Part shown: positions 1 to 6,181 of the stretch, piece by piece
Layout: the number at the start of each line of letters is the position of its first letter
How positions within the stretch are numbered: position 1 is the stretch's first letter
DNA from: Bacteroidales bacterium
Lineage (GTDB): Bacteria; Bacteroidota; Bacteroidia; Bacteroidales; Muribaculaceae
Direction of reading: 5' to 3'
Assembly (NCBI GenBank): GCA_004555955.1
Contig: SFJG01000059.1
Location: 1 to 12,573 of the forward strand
DNA length: 12,573 bases
The notes under the pieces: generated by a model
Seen by the model: the letters and a program-made list of their open reading frames with translations, nothing else
The model's database searches: none
What the model was told of the DNA's origin: nothing
Position numbers and translations under genes: made by a program

Positions 1-428
1 AGTAAGAGGTTAGCCTGTTGCCTGAGAGCCCAAACCACAAGGTCTTCGAAAGCCATTTGTGTGAATTGGTCGTTGAAGTCGGTTTTTTCGGTGTAGAAGA
101 GGATATAATTACCGTCGTTGTTGCGCCAAATCCGTTCTCTGCCGTTGTAGTTGTCAAATTTTGTTTCCAACTTGAACAAGTCGCTGTCGATAGCAAACGT
201 CTCGTCGATGCTGTCTTTGGTATTCTCTCGGCAAAATTTTTTCAGTTTGTCGCGTTCGCGCTCGATTATCTTATGGAGCTCGCCGATATACTCTTTGCTT
301 GGTATAACTGCTTTTAGCGAGAAGCCGCTCTTCCGCGATTTTCTAATCGAAATTTTTCGGCTACTGCTGTGAGTGTATACTTCAATTTTTCCCAGTTCTA
401 AGTCATGTATAATATTAATTAGTGCCAT
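1..428 (-). CDS. YgjP-like metallopeptidase (SprT/M48 type), N-terminal part, runs off left edge
   Basis: The minus strand is open from an ATG at 428 down to position 1, giving 142 codons without a stop. It begins MALINIIHDLELGKIEVYT and later reads IPSKEYIGELHKIIERERDKL, then ILFYTEKTDFNDQFTQMAF and VVWALRQQ. This matches the N-terminal part of the YgjP-like metal-dependent hydrolase family (old DUF45), whose members start with a short beta-rich stretch (IHDxELG...), then a helix and a predicted zinc-protease domain. The HExxH zinc motif of the family would lie beyond the left edge, so catalytic competence cannot be judged. No signal peptide is visible, so it is probably cytoplasmic. I see no clear TAnnTTTG promoter box; the gene follows a hairpin terminator on the same strand by about 15 bp. 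The family assignment rests on recall of the pattern, not on a search. Confidence 0.72.
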   Translation of the reverse strand, partial: MALINIIHDLELGKIEVYTHSSSRKISIRKSRKSGFSLKAVIPSKEYIGELHKIIERERDKLKKFCRENTKDSIDETFAIDSDLFKLETKFDNYNGRERIWRNNDGNYILFYTEKTDFNDQFTQMAFEDLVVWALRQQANLL

Positions 429-440
429 CGTGAAGGAAGA

Positions 441-475
441 AAACAAAGGCAGCAAACCGACGGTCTACTGCCTTT
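441..475 (-). terminator. Rho-independent terminator of the FKBP gene pair
   Basis: Arms AAAGGCAG (445-452) and CTGCCTTT (468-475) pair perfectly, with an inner ACCG/CGGT pair (456-459, 461-464). Read on the minus strand the hairpin is followed by TTTGTTTTCTT. It lies 24 bp after the stop of the lipoprotein FKBP gene and just before the metallopeptidase start. Confidence 0.75.
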
Positions 476-498
476 ATATATTCAGTTAATGAGTCAAA

Positions 499-1365
499 TT
501 ATTTAGCTTGAGCCTCTTCTTCAACACCAACGAGGGTAACGTCGAAGATAAGAGTTTCGTTCGGTTTGATGCCGCCCATGGGTTGACCTTTCAAGCCGTA
601 GCCGATTTCAGCAGGGATGTAGAGGATGTAGTGAGCACCCGGTTTCATCATAAGAAGACCTTCGCTGAATCCGGGGATAACACCGGCGGGAGAGAATGTG
701 CGAGTTTCGTCGCCACTGTTGTCGAATTCAGTGCCGTCGATGTGCTTACCAACGTATTTCACTTTAACGCGGTCGGAAGCCTTGATGGTTGTGCCTGCAC
801 CTTCTTCAATCACTTTGTAAACGAGTCCGCTTTGTGTTTTCTTGAGGCTGGGGTCTTTCTTCATCTCGTTGGCGATGAATTGTTCGCCTGCGTTCTTGTT
901 AGCGATTGCTTCGGGCGATTTTTCCAAGCGAGCGTTCTTGATTTGGTCGATAAGAGTCATCACTTTCTCTTGAGCTTCTTGCGGTGAGCCGATAGAGTCT
1001 TTTGTGAAGGCTGCCTTGAATGCTGCGTAAAGTTTTGCTTTGTCGATGTCGATGCTATCTTGTTTTGAAAGTTGTTGGGTGATGTTGTTCAATTGCATAC
1101 CGATTTGCAAACCCATGATGTATGCTTTTTGTGTAGTGTCGCATGCCAAAACGGTTTCGATACCCTTGAGGATTTCGGCTTTGTCCATTGATTTGCCTTC
1201 CGGGTCGTTTTTCATTTCTGAACCGACGCCATTACCCCACATTTCTCCGAAGTAGTATGCCAATGAGTCTTCTTGTGACTTAAGGTCGCTTGTTACGCCA
1301 CCTTTGCAACTTGTGCTTGCTACCATGATTGTAGCAGCGCAAACGATAACGAATAATTTTTTCAT
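499..1365 (-). CDS. FKBP-type peptidyl-prolyl cis-trans isomerase, lipoprotein
   Basis: This 288-residue protein should catalyse cis-trans isomerisation of proline peptide bonds in proteins outside the cytoplasm. The first 20 residues are a lipoprotein signal (MKKLFVIVCA..., then STSC with Cys20 as the lipidated residue), followed by KGG, so it is probably anchored in the inner or outer membrane. Residues about 30-175 form the helical FKBP_N-type dimerisation and arm region of the Mip/FkpA class. Residues about 179-281 form the FKBP domain: SGLVYKVIEEG, VKYVGKHIDGTEFDNS, VIPGFSEGL (Phe where many FKBPs have the pocket Trp), IPAEIGYG and LIFDVTLVG. The gene starts 43 bp after the stop of the upstream FKBP gene on the same strand, with no promoter box seen between, so the two are probably cotranscribed. 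The acidic, Ala-rich tail EEEAQAK follows the domain. Confidence 0.93.
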   Translation of the reverse strand: MKKLFVIVCAATIMVASTSCKGGVTSDLKSQEDSLAYYFGEMWGNGVGSEMKNDPEGKSMDKAEILKGIETVLACDTTQKAYIMGLQIGMQLNNITQQLSKQDSIDIDKAKLYAAFKAAFTKDSIGSPQEAQEKVMTLIDQIKNARLEKSPEAIANKNAGEQFIANEMKKDPSLKKTQSGLVYKVIEEGAGTTIKASDRVKVKYVGKHIDGTEFDNSGDETRTFSPAGVIPGFSEGLLMMKPGAHYILYIPAEIGYGLKGQPMGGIKPNETLIFDVTLVGVEEEAQAK

Positions 1366-1408
1366 TGCTTTTTTTGAAAATTTATTGTTTGATTTTTAAA
1401 ATGATTTG

Positions 1409-2017
1409 CTATTTGATAACTCTGAGCAACTCAACGTCGAAGATGAGCGTGCAGTTGGGACCGATGATGCCGCCGGCACCTTGAGGACCGTAGGCGAGGT
1501 CGGAGGGAATGTAGAGGCGCCATTTGTCGCCTTCGTGCATTAGCTGTAGCGCTTCGACCCAGCCGGGAATTACTTGCGTAACGCCGAATGTTGCCGGCAC
1601 GCCGCGCTCTACGCTGCTGTCGAACACGGTGCCGTCGATGAGCTTGCCCGTGTAGTGCACTTCAACGCGGTCTTTTGCCGCAGGACTGTCGCCGTTGCCG
1701 CTCTCGAGCACTTCGTATTGAAGCCCGCTGGCTGTGACGTTGATGCCTTCGCGTTTGGCGTTTTCTGTCAAGAATGCTTCGCCGAGTTGCTTGTTTTGTG
1801 TGGCTGCTTCGGCGGCTTGTTTATCCAGTTCGGCTTGCAGGCTCTCGAAATATTCTTGTACGATGCGTTTGGCTTCGTCGTAGGTCATTTCGGGTTTTGC
1901 CCCGTCGTAGACGGCTGCCACTCCATTTGCAAAGTCTTCAGCGTTGATTGTTTTGATGCCGGAGCCTTTAAAGTTGTGGCCCATACTCATGCCGAGTGCA
2001 TAACTTAGTTTATCCAT
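1409..2017 (-). CDS. FKBP-type peptidyl-prolyl cis-trans isomerase, cytoplasmic, FklB-like
   Basis: This is a 202-residue FKBP with no signal peptide, so it is probably cytoplasmic, in contrast to its lipoprotein neighbour. Residues 1-85 are the helical N-terminal region (MDKLSYALGMSMGHNFKGSG...). Residues about 96-200 are the FKBP domain, with VHYTGKLIDGTVFDSS, VIPGWVEALQLM (pocket Trp present), YIPSDLAYG and LIFDVELLRV, all close to the FklB pattern. Its length is like that of E. coli FklB (about 206). The chosen ATG lies 33 bp downstream of a TAnnTTTG box at 2050-2057. It is the first gene of a likely two-gene unit with the lipoprotein FKBP. Its role is inferred to be protein folding or chaperoning. 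Confidence 0.93.
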   Translation of the reverse strand: MDKLSYALGMSMGHNFKGSGIKTINAEDFANGVAAVYDGAKPEMTYDEAKRIVQEYFESLQAELDKQAAEAATQNKQLGEAFLTENAKREGINVTASGLQYEVLESGNGDSPAAKDRVEVHYTGKLIDGTVFDSSVERGVPATFGVTQVIPGWVEALQLMHEGDKWRLYIPSDLAYGPQGAGGIIGPNCTLIFDVELLRVIK

Positions 2018-2049
2018 TTATTTTGCTTTTGTTATTATTTTTCAAGGTG

Positions 2050-2057
2050 CAAAGGTA
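2050..2057 (-). promoter_or_regulatory. Bacteroidetes-type promoter -7 box for the FKBP pair
   Basis: The minus strand reads TACCTTTG, an exact match to TAnnTTTG, 33 bp before the FklB-like start. The -33 TTTG partner is degenerate. The region between this box and the upstream gene is very AT-rich. Confidence 0.65.
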
Positions 2058-2133
2058 ATTGTTTATTTTGTGTTTTTGCACTTTTTGTAAATAAAAAAAC
2101 TTAAACTGCTGTTTCGCCCTGCGATAGCCACCG

Positions 2134-3219
2134 TTAAATGTACTTAGCCACGGTGGTTTTCAGCTTGTTGATGTCGGTTATTCGTTCGACGATTTCGCCT
2201 TTTCGGTTGATGATAAAAATCGCCGGCAGGGTGCCGATGTTGTATTTCAATAGCAGTGGCGACTGAAGCCCCGACGGGTCGTAGACGGTTGTCCACGGCA
2301 GGTTTTTCGCCGCATTTTTCCAGTTGAATTCGTTTTCGTCGTAGCCCACTTGGTAGATTTCAAAGCCGGCGGCAGCGTGCTGACGATAGATTTCGGCAAG
2401 CAGAGCATTCAGCGCAGGCGATTCGTCGGCAAGGTAGGTGGTGAAGTTGAGCAGCACCACTTTGCCATGCCCGGCAACGTCGCTCAGCTTGTTGTGGCGT
2501 CCGGCTTTGTCGATTAGGTCGATTTCGATGTATTGCGTCTGGTCGGCGTAGATGGTGTCGCGCGGCGCTGATTGACTCGTCGTTTGACGGCGTCCGGTGT
2601 AGAACATTGCTGTCAGAAGTTCTGTGCGCGGGTCGTTGGGCTTGTTTGTGTGGTAGGCGTTGGCAACGGCGCCTATGACGCGCACGTCTGCCTTGTTGTT
2701 GATGGAGAAGAGCGGCTCACTGTTGATAATTTTGTTTACCGTATAGTAAGCAACGACGCTCGATGGGTCTTCAAGAATTCTTACGGCGAGTTGGCGCTTT
2801 GCCGCTTCGCGCGCTGCCGTGTCGGAAGGCTTGGCAGCCAGAATGCGCGAGATGCTGTCGACTTGCATCATCCACACCGCGTTGACCGTGCCTGCGAGGC
2901 GATACGACGTGTCGAACGCTGACGTGTCGGCTTGGATGCTGATTTGGTCTATGCTGTCGACCGGGAAATAGATATATTTGCCGTTTCTGCCCAATCGGAG
3001 CACTTCCGGGAACTTCGGCGCCGGGTTGCTGAACTCAAATTCGCCGGTTTTGTCGGTCTCGATGGTGTCGACGGTCAGCCATGCTCCCTGTACGGGGCGT
3101 TGCAACACGAGTTTCTCTTCGGCAGAGCCTGCTACGGTTCCGCTCACTTTATATTCGTTGCCGTTGCCGCATGAGAATAGTGCGGCGGCTAATGACATGG
3201 ATAAAATTATCTTTTTCAT
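2134..3219 (-). CDS. Thioredoxin-fold lipoprotein with DUF4369-like N-terminal domain, CxxC lost
   Basis: I start this 361-residue protein at 3219, not at the longer in-frame start at 3297. From 3219 it begins MKKIILSMSLAAALFSCGNG, a clean lipoprotein signal with Cys17, and the promoter box at 3237-3244 lies between the two starts. Residues about 22-115 (YKVSGTVAGS...LVLQRP...FPVDSIDQISI) resemble the DUF4369 beta domain common in Bacteroidetes. Residues about 220-361 form an AhpC/TlpA-like thioredoxin fold: GKVVLLNFTTYLADES, FEIYQVGYDEN, then GTLPAIFIINRKGEIV with the cis-Pro loop (Pro332). The usual WCxxC after the first strand is replaced by TTYLADES, and the mature chain has no Cys apart from the lipid anchor. 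It therefore cannot do dithiol exchange and may instead bind a ligand or protein. It is divergent from the histidine-rich protein/TonB receptor unit. Confidence 0.88.
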   Translation of the reverse strand: MKKIILSMSLAAALFSCGNGNEYKVSGTVAGSAEEKLVLQRPVQGAWLTVDTIETDKTGEFEFSNPAPKFPEVLRLGRNGKYIYFPVDSIDQISIQADTSAFDTSYRLAGTVNAVWMMQVDSISRILAAKPSDTAAREAAKRQLAVRILEDPSSVVAYYTVNKIINSEPLFSINNKADVRVIGAVANAYHTNKPNDPRTELLTAMFYTGRRQTTSQSAPRDTIYADQTQYIEIDLIDKAGRHNKLSDVAGHGKVVLLNFTTYLADESPALNALLAEIYRQHAAAGFEIYQVGYDENEFNWKNAAKNLPWTTVYDPSGLQSPLLLKYNIGTLPAIFIINRKGEIVERITDINKLKTTVAKYI

Positions 3220-3236
3220 ACTTTCGATTTTAGCTA

Positions 3237-3244
3237 CAAAAGTA
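3237..3244 (-). promoter_or_regulatory. Promoter -7 box for the thioredoxin-fold lipoprotein gene
   Basis: The minus strand reads TACTTTTG (TAnnTTTG) 17 bp before the ATG at 3219, implying a leader of only about 10 nt. It supports the short start and argues against the 3297 start, which would lie upstream of the transcription start. Confidence 0.6.
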
Positions 3245-3307
3245 CTCATTTTATATGAATTTTGCCCTCTTTTAAGCATTTGCTTTTCAAAAAACATTGA
3301 TTTTTCT

Positions 3308-3315
3308 TAACTTTG
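3308..3315 (+). promoter_or_regulatory. Promoter -7 box for the histidine-rich protein and TonB receptor genes
   Basis: TAACTTTG matches TAnnTTTG exactly and ends 17 bp before the ATG at 3333. No well-spaced -33 TTTG is seen. It sits back to back with the minus-strand promoter at 3237-3244, forming a compact divergent control region in which a shared regulator could bind. Confidence 0.6.
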
Positions 3316-3332
3316 CAGCCTGAAATCGGAAA

Positions 3333-3665
3333 ATGAAAGGAAGTATCAGACAACGATTGATAGCGCTCTTTATGCTGCTTGCCGTGTGCGAACTCTACTG
3401 CGGCAGCACGTTGTTTTTGCACTATCACATTGTTGATAATACTCGCGTGTGGCACTCGCATCCCTTCTCATCGGCACATCACGCTGATAAGGAAACGGTC
3501 TACGACATCGCCCAACTCAATCACATTGTGTTTATCGACGATGCCGAGTCGGTCGACCTTCGCCCGACTATTGCCGTTATAGAGGACGTTTGTTGCGAAG
3601 CCCCGACCAAACCCGTTATCCGTTGCTCATTACTGAAGAGCAATCGCGCTCCTCCGATTTGTTGA
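3333..3665 (+). CDS. Small exported histidine-rich protein ahead of a TonB-dependent receptor
   Basis: This is a 110-residue protein with a basic start (MKGSIRQR) and a hydrophobic segment at about residues 8-27 that acts as a signal or membrane anchor. It is followed by a histidine cluster: FLHYHIVD (His30, His32), VWHSHPFSSAHH (His41, 43, 49, 50) and His64. The C-terminal half carries four cysteines (Cys87, Cys88, Cys98, Cys110). Small proteins with an HSHP-type motif placed directly before TonB receptors are familiar in Bacteroidetes, but I know of no assigned function. The His and Cys content suggests binding of a transition metal in the periplasm (inference). The gap to the receptor start is 71 bp and contains a hairpin; the two genes are probably one transcript. 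It could alternatively be a membrane-bound regulator of the receptor. Confidence 0.75.
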   Translation: MKGSIRQRLIALFMLLAVCELYCGSTLFLHYHIVDNTRVWHSHPFSSAHHADKETVYDIAQLNHIVFIDDAESVDLRPTIAVIEDVCCEAPTKPVIRCSLLKSNRAPPIC

Positions 3666-3676
3666 TTGTCCCGCCG

Positions 3677-3694
3677 AGCCCGCATCCCCGGGCT
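3677..3694 (+). other. Intergenic hairpin between the histidine-rich protein and receptor genes
   Basis: AGCCCG (3677-3682) and CGGGCT (3689-3694) can pair around the 6-nt loop CATCCC. It is followed by TATACATTTCTTTATT, not a clean T-run. It could be an attenuator, a weak terminator or an RNA-stability element that sets the ratio of the two proteins. Confidence 0.4.
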
Positions 3695-3736
3695 TATACA
3701 TTTCTTTATTAATCAACAAATCATTAGCGTTTTCAA

Positions 3737-6040
3737 ATGAAAAAACTTATCATTTTGATGTCGGCACTTCTTGTGTCGACAGTTGGTGCATTGTCGGCTG
3801 CCGAACGCCTGACGGATGCTCACATTTCAGGTCACACCGTAGAAAAATCAACAGCAGAACATATCCCGTTCGTAACCGTTCGTCTAATCGGAACAAGTAT
3901 CGGTACGAACACCGATGCCACCGGGCACTACTTCTTGAAAAACGTCCCCGAGGGCGACTATCAAATCGAGGTGTCGTGCATCGGCTATATCTCGCAAACG
4001 ACGAACGTAAAAGTGCGCAAAAACAAAACCGTTGAGGTCAATTTCGAACTCGAGCCCGACGTTTTCCAAATCGAGACAGTCGTCGTTACGGGCAACAAGA
4101 GTGAGGTGAAGCGTCGCGACAGCAGCTCGCTTGTCAACATTGTCAATGCCCAACTTTTCGACGTCGTTGGAGCGAGTTGTTTGGCGGAAGGGCTCAACTT
4201 CCAGCCCGGCGTACGCGTTGAAAACGATTGCCAAAACTGCGGCTTTACGCAAGTGCGCATCAACGGACTCGACGGCCATTATTCGCAGATTCTGATGAAT
4301 TCGCGTCCGGTCTTTTCCGCGCTTACGGGCGTCTACGGACTGGAGCAAATCCCGGCGAATATGATTGACCGTGTGGAAGTTATCCGCGGCGGCGGTTCCG
4401 CTCTGTTCGGCTCGTCGGCTATTGGCGGCACTGTCAACATCATCACTCGCGACCCGTTGAGCAACAGCGCAGAGGTGGCGCACACGTTCACGTCGACCGG
4501 CATCAGCGACTCGTTCGACAACAACACGACGCTCAACGCTTCGGTGGTGAGCGACAACCAACGCATCGGCGCTTTCGTGTTCGGGCAAAACCGCGTGCGC
4601 GACGGCTATGACCACGATGGCGACGGTTATACCGAAATCCCCGTCTTGAAGACTCAGACGTTGGGCTTGCGCTCGTTTATGCGCACCTCCGATTTGACAA
4701 AACTTACCCTCGAATATCACGGCACGCACGAATATCGCCGCGGCGGCGACAACGTCGATTTGCAACCGCACATGGCGCACGTTGCCGAGCAGACCGACCA
4801 CAACGTGCATGCCGCCGACATTACCTTCGACTGTCACAACACCGACTACACCAACAAGATGAGTGTTTTCGCGTCGATGCAGAACACGTTGCGCAACAGC
4901 TACTACGGAACCGGTATGGACGAAAACGCCTACGGACGTACCAAGGATTTGGTTGTCGTCGGCGGTGCACAATACACTCACGCTTTCGACCGTCTCTGGT
5001 TTATGCCTGCCGAATTGGTTGCCGGCGTGGAATATAATTACAACTATCTCAACGACGTGACTATCGGCTACGATCACGACGTGACCCAAGAGGTGAACAT
5101 CTATTCGGCATATCTTCAAAACGAATGGCGCACCAATCGTTGGGGCTTCCTTGTCGGTGCTCGCGTCGACAAGCATTCGCTCATCGACAACGCCATCGTT
5201 TCGCCGCGAGCCAACATCCGTTACAATCCTTCGCAGAACGTCAACCTGCGGCTGTCGTATTCCACCGGATTCCGCTCGCCGCAAGCCTACGACGAAGACT
5301 TCCACGTGGCAGTTGTCGGCGGCGACCGCTTGGTGACTATCCTTGCGCCCGGACTGCGCCAAGAGAAGTCGAACAGCCTCAGCGCATCGGTCGACTGGTA
5401 TAAAACAATCGGAAAGGTTCAGACAAATGTGCTCTTTGAGGCGTTCTACACGAATCTCGACGACGTGTTCGCGCTGCGACTCCTCGACGAGCCCGACGAG
5501 AAAGGCAATCAGGTGCTCGAGCGCTACAACGGCTCCGGAGCGGAGGTGTGGGGGCTCAACCTCGAAGCCAAGGCGGTTGTCGGCAGCCGATTTCAGATGC
5601 AATTCGGCGTCACATACCAACGCAGCCGCTACAAGCAACCCGAGGTGTGGAGCGAAGACGCCAACGTCGCTCCCGTCCGTCGAATGTTCCGCTCGCCCGA
5701 CGTTTATGGCTATGCTACGCTGAAATACAATCCAGTCAAACGGCTTAGCGTGGCACTGACGGCAACAGCCACGGGAAGTATGCTCGTGCAGCATCTTCAA
5801 GGCTCCGGCACCGACATCGACTGTGCGGTAACCACGCCGGCATTCTTAGATGCAAACCTCAAAGTGGCTTACGATTTCGAAGTGTTCAACTATGCAGCGT
5901 TGCAACTCAATTGCGGCGTACAGAACCTGTTCAACAGCTATCAGAACGACTTCGACCGCGGCGAGTTGCGCGACTCGGGCTATATCTACGGTCCGATGAA
6001 GCCACGCTCGCTCTTCGTCGGCGTTAAAGTGACGATTTGA
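3737..6040 (+). CDS. TonB-dependent outer-membrane receptor with CxxC plug motif
   Basis: This 767-residue receptor should import a substrate across the outer membrane using TonB/ExbBD energy. The signal peptide is about residues 1-21 (MKKLIILMSALLVSTVGALS). Residues about 28-107 are the CarboxypepD_reg-like beta-sandwich (HIPFVTVRLIGTSIGTNTD, GDYQIEVSCIGYISQ). The plug follows at about 110-240, with VVVTGNKSEV, LNFQPGVRVENDCQNCGF, VRINGLDG, RVEVIRGGGSALFGSSAIGG and TVNIITRDP. The remainder is the beta-barrel, ending in GPMKPRSLFVGVKVTI. Cys165 and Cys168 (CQNC) are characteristic of one receptor subfamily seen in Bacteroidales. No SusD partner is adjacent, so a glycan transporter of the SusCD type is unlikely. 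The histidine-rich protein upstream points to a metal or metal complex such as iron chelate, haem or cobalamin; the substrate is not determined. GC content is high and codon use is uniform. Confidence 0.93.
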   Translation: MKKLIILMSALLVSTVGALSAAERLTDAHISGHTVEKSTAEHIPFVTVRLIGTSIGTNTDATGHYFLKNVPEGDYQIEVSCIGYISQTTNVKVRKNKTVEVNFELEPDVFQIETVVVTGNKSEVKRRDSSSLVNIVNAQLFDVVGASCLAEGLNFQPGVRVENDCQNCGFTQVRINGLDGHYSQILMNSRPVFSALTGVYGLEQIPANMIDRVEVIRGGGSALFGSSAIGGTVNIITRDPLSNSAEVAHTFTSTGISDSFDNNTTLNASVVSDNQRIGAFVFGQNRVRDGYDHDGDGYTEIPVLKTQTLGLRSFMRTSDLTKLTLEYHGTHEYRRGGDNVDLQPHMAHVAEQTDHNVHAADITFDCHNTDYTNKMSVFASMQNTLRNSYYGTGMDENAYGRTKDLVVVGGAQYTHAFDRLWFMPAELVAGVEYNYNYLNDVTIGYDHDVTQEVNIYSAYLQNEWRTNRWGFLVGARVDKHSLIDNAIVSPRANIRYNPSQNVNLRLSYSTGFRSPQAYDEDFHVAVVGGDRLVTILAPGLRQEKSNSLSASVDWYKTIGKVQTNVLFEAFYTNLDDVFALRLLDEPDEKGNQVLERYNGSGAEVWGLNLEAKAVVGSRFQMQFGVTYQRSRYKQPEVWSEDANVAPVRRMFRSPDVYGYATLKYNPVKRLSVALTATATGSMLVQHLQGSGTDIDCAVTTPAFLDANLKVAYDFEVFNYAALQLNCGVQNLFNSYQNDFDRGELRDSGYIYGPMKPRSLFVGVKVTI

Positions 6041-6054
6041 TGACCTCTATTTGG

Positions 6055-6082
6055 CTTTTTGTGGGGTTTCTTATTCAAAAAG
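6055..6082 (+). terminator. Possible weak terminator after the TonB receptor gene
   Basis: CTTTTTG (6055-6061) and CAAAAAG (6076-6082) form an AT-rich inverted repeat with a 14-nt loop, 15 bp after the stop. There is no GC core and no following T-run, so it is a weak candidate. Confidence 0.25.
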
Positions 6083-6124
6083 TCATTAAAAAATCGGATT
6101 TTGCTGAAAATAACTGATTAACAG

Positions 6125-6155
6125 TTCGGTGTTAAACTTTTTTGTTGTACCTTTG
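6125..6155 (+). promoter_or_regulatory. Promoter of pnp
   Basis: TACCTTTG (6148-6155) matches TAnnTTTG and a degenerate -33 box TTCG (6125-6128) lies 19 bp upstream. The start codon of pnp follows 26 bp after the -7 box. Confidence 0.65.
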
Positions 6156-6181
6156 TACGAATTTTAAGACGATAAGAAAAT

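Noticed and set aside
2128..2156. CCACCG/CGGTGG inverted repeat over the stop of the thioredoxin-fold gene as a terminator
   Set aside because: The loop is 17 nt, the arms are only 6 bp and there is no T-run on the minus strand.
3220..3297. Upstream in-frame start that would add 26 residues to the thioredoxin-fold lipoprotein
   Set aside because: The extension would hide the lipoprotein signal and lies upstream of the TAnnTTTG box at 3237-3244.
3884..5800. Long open frame (638 codons) on the minus strand across the TonB receptor gene
   Set aside because: It is fully antisense to a clear receptor gene and its translation is rich in His, Val, Arg and Ala without any recognisable domain, as expected from the mirror of GC-rich codons.
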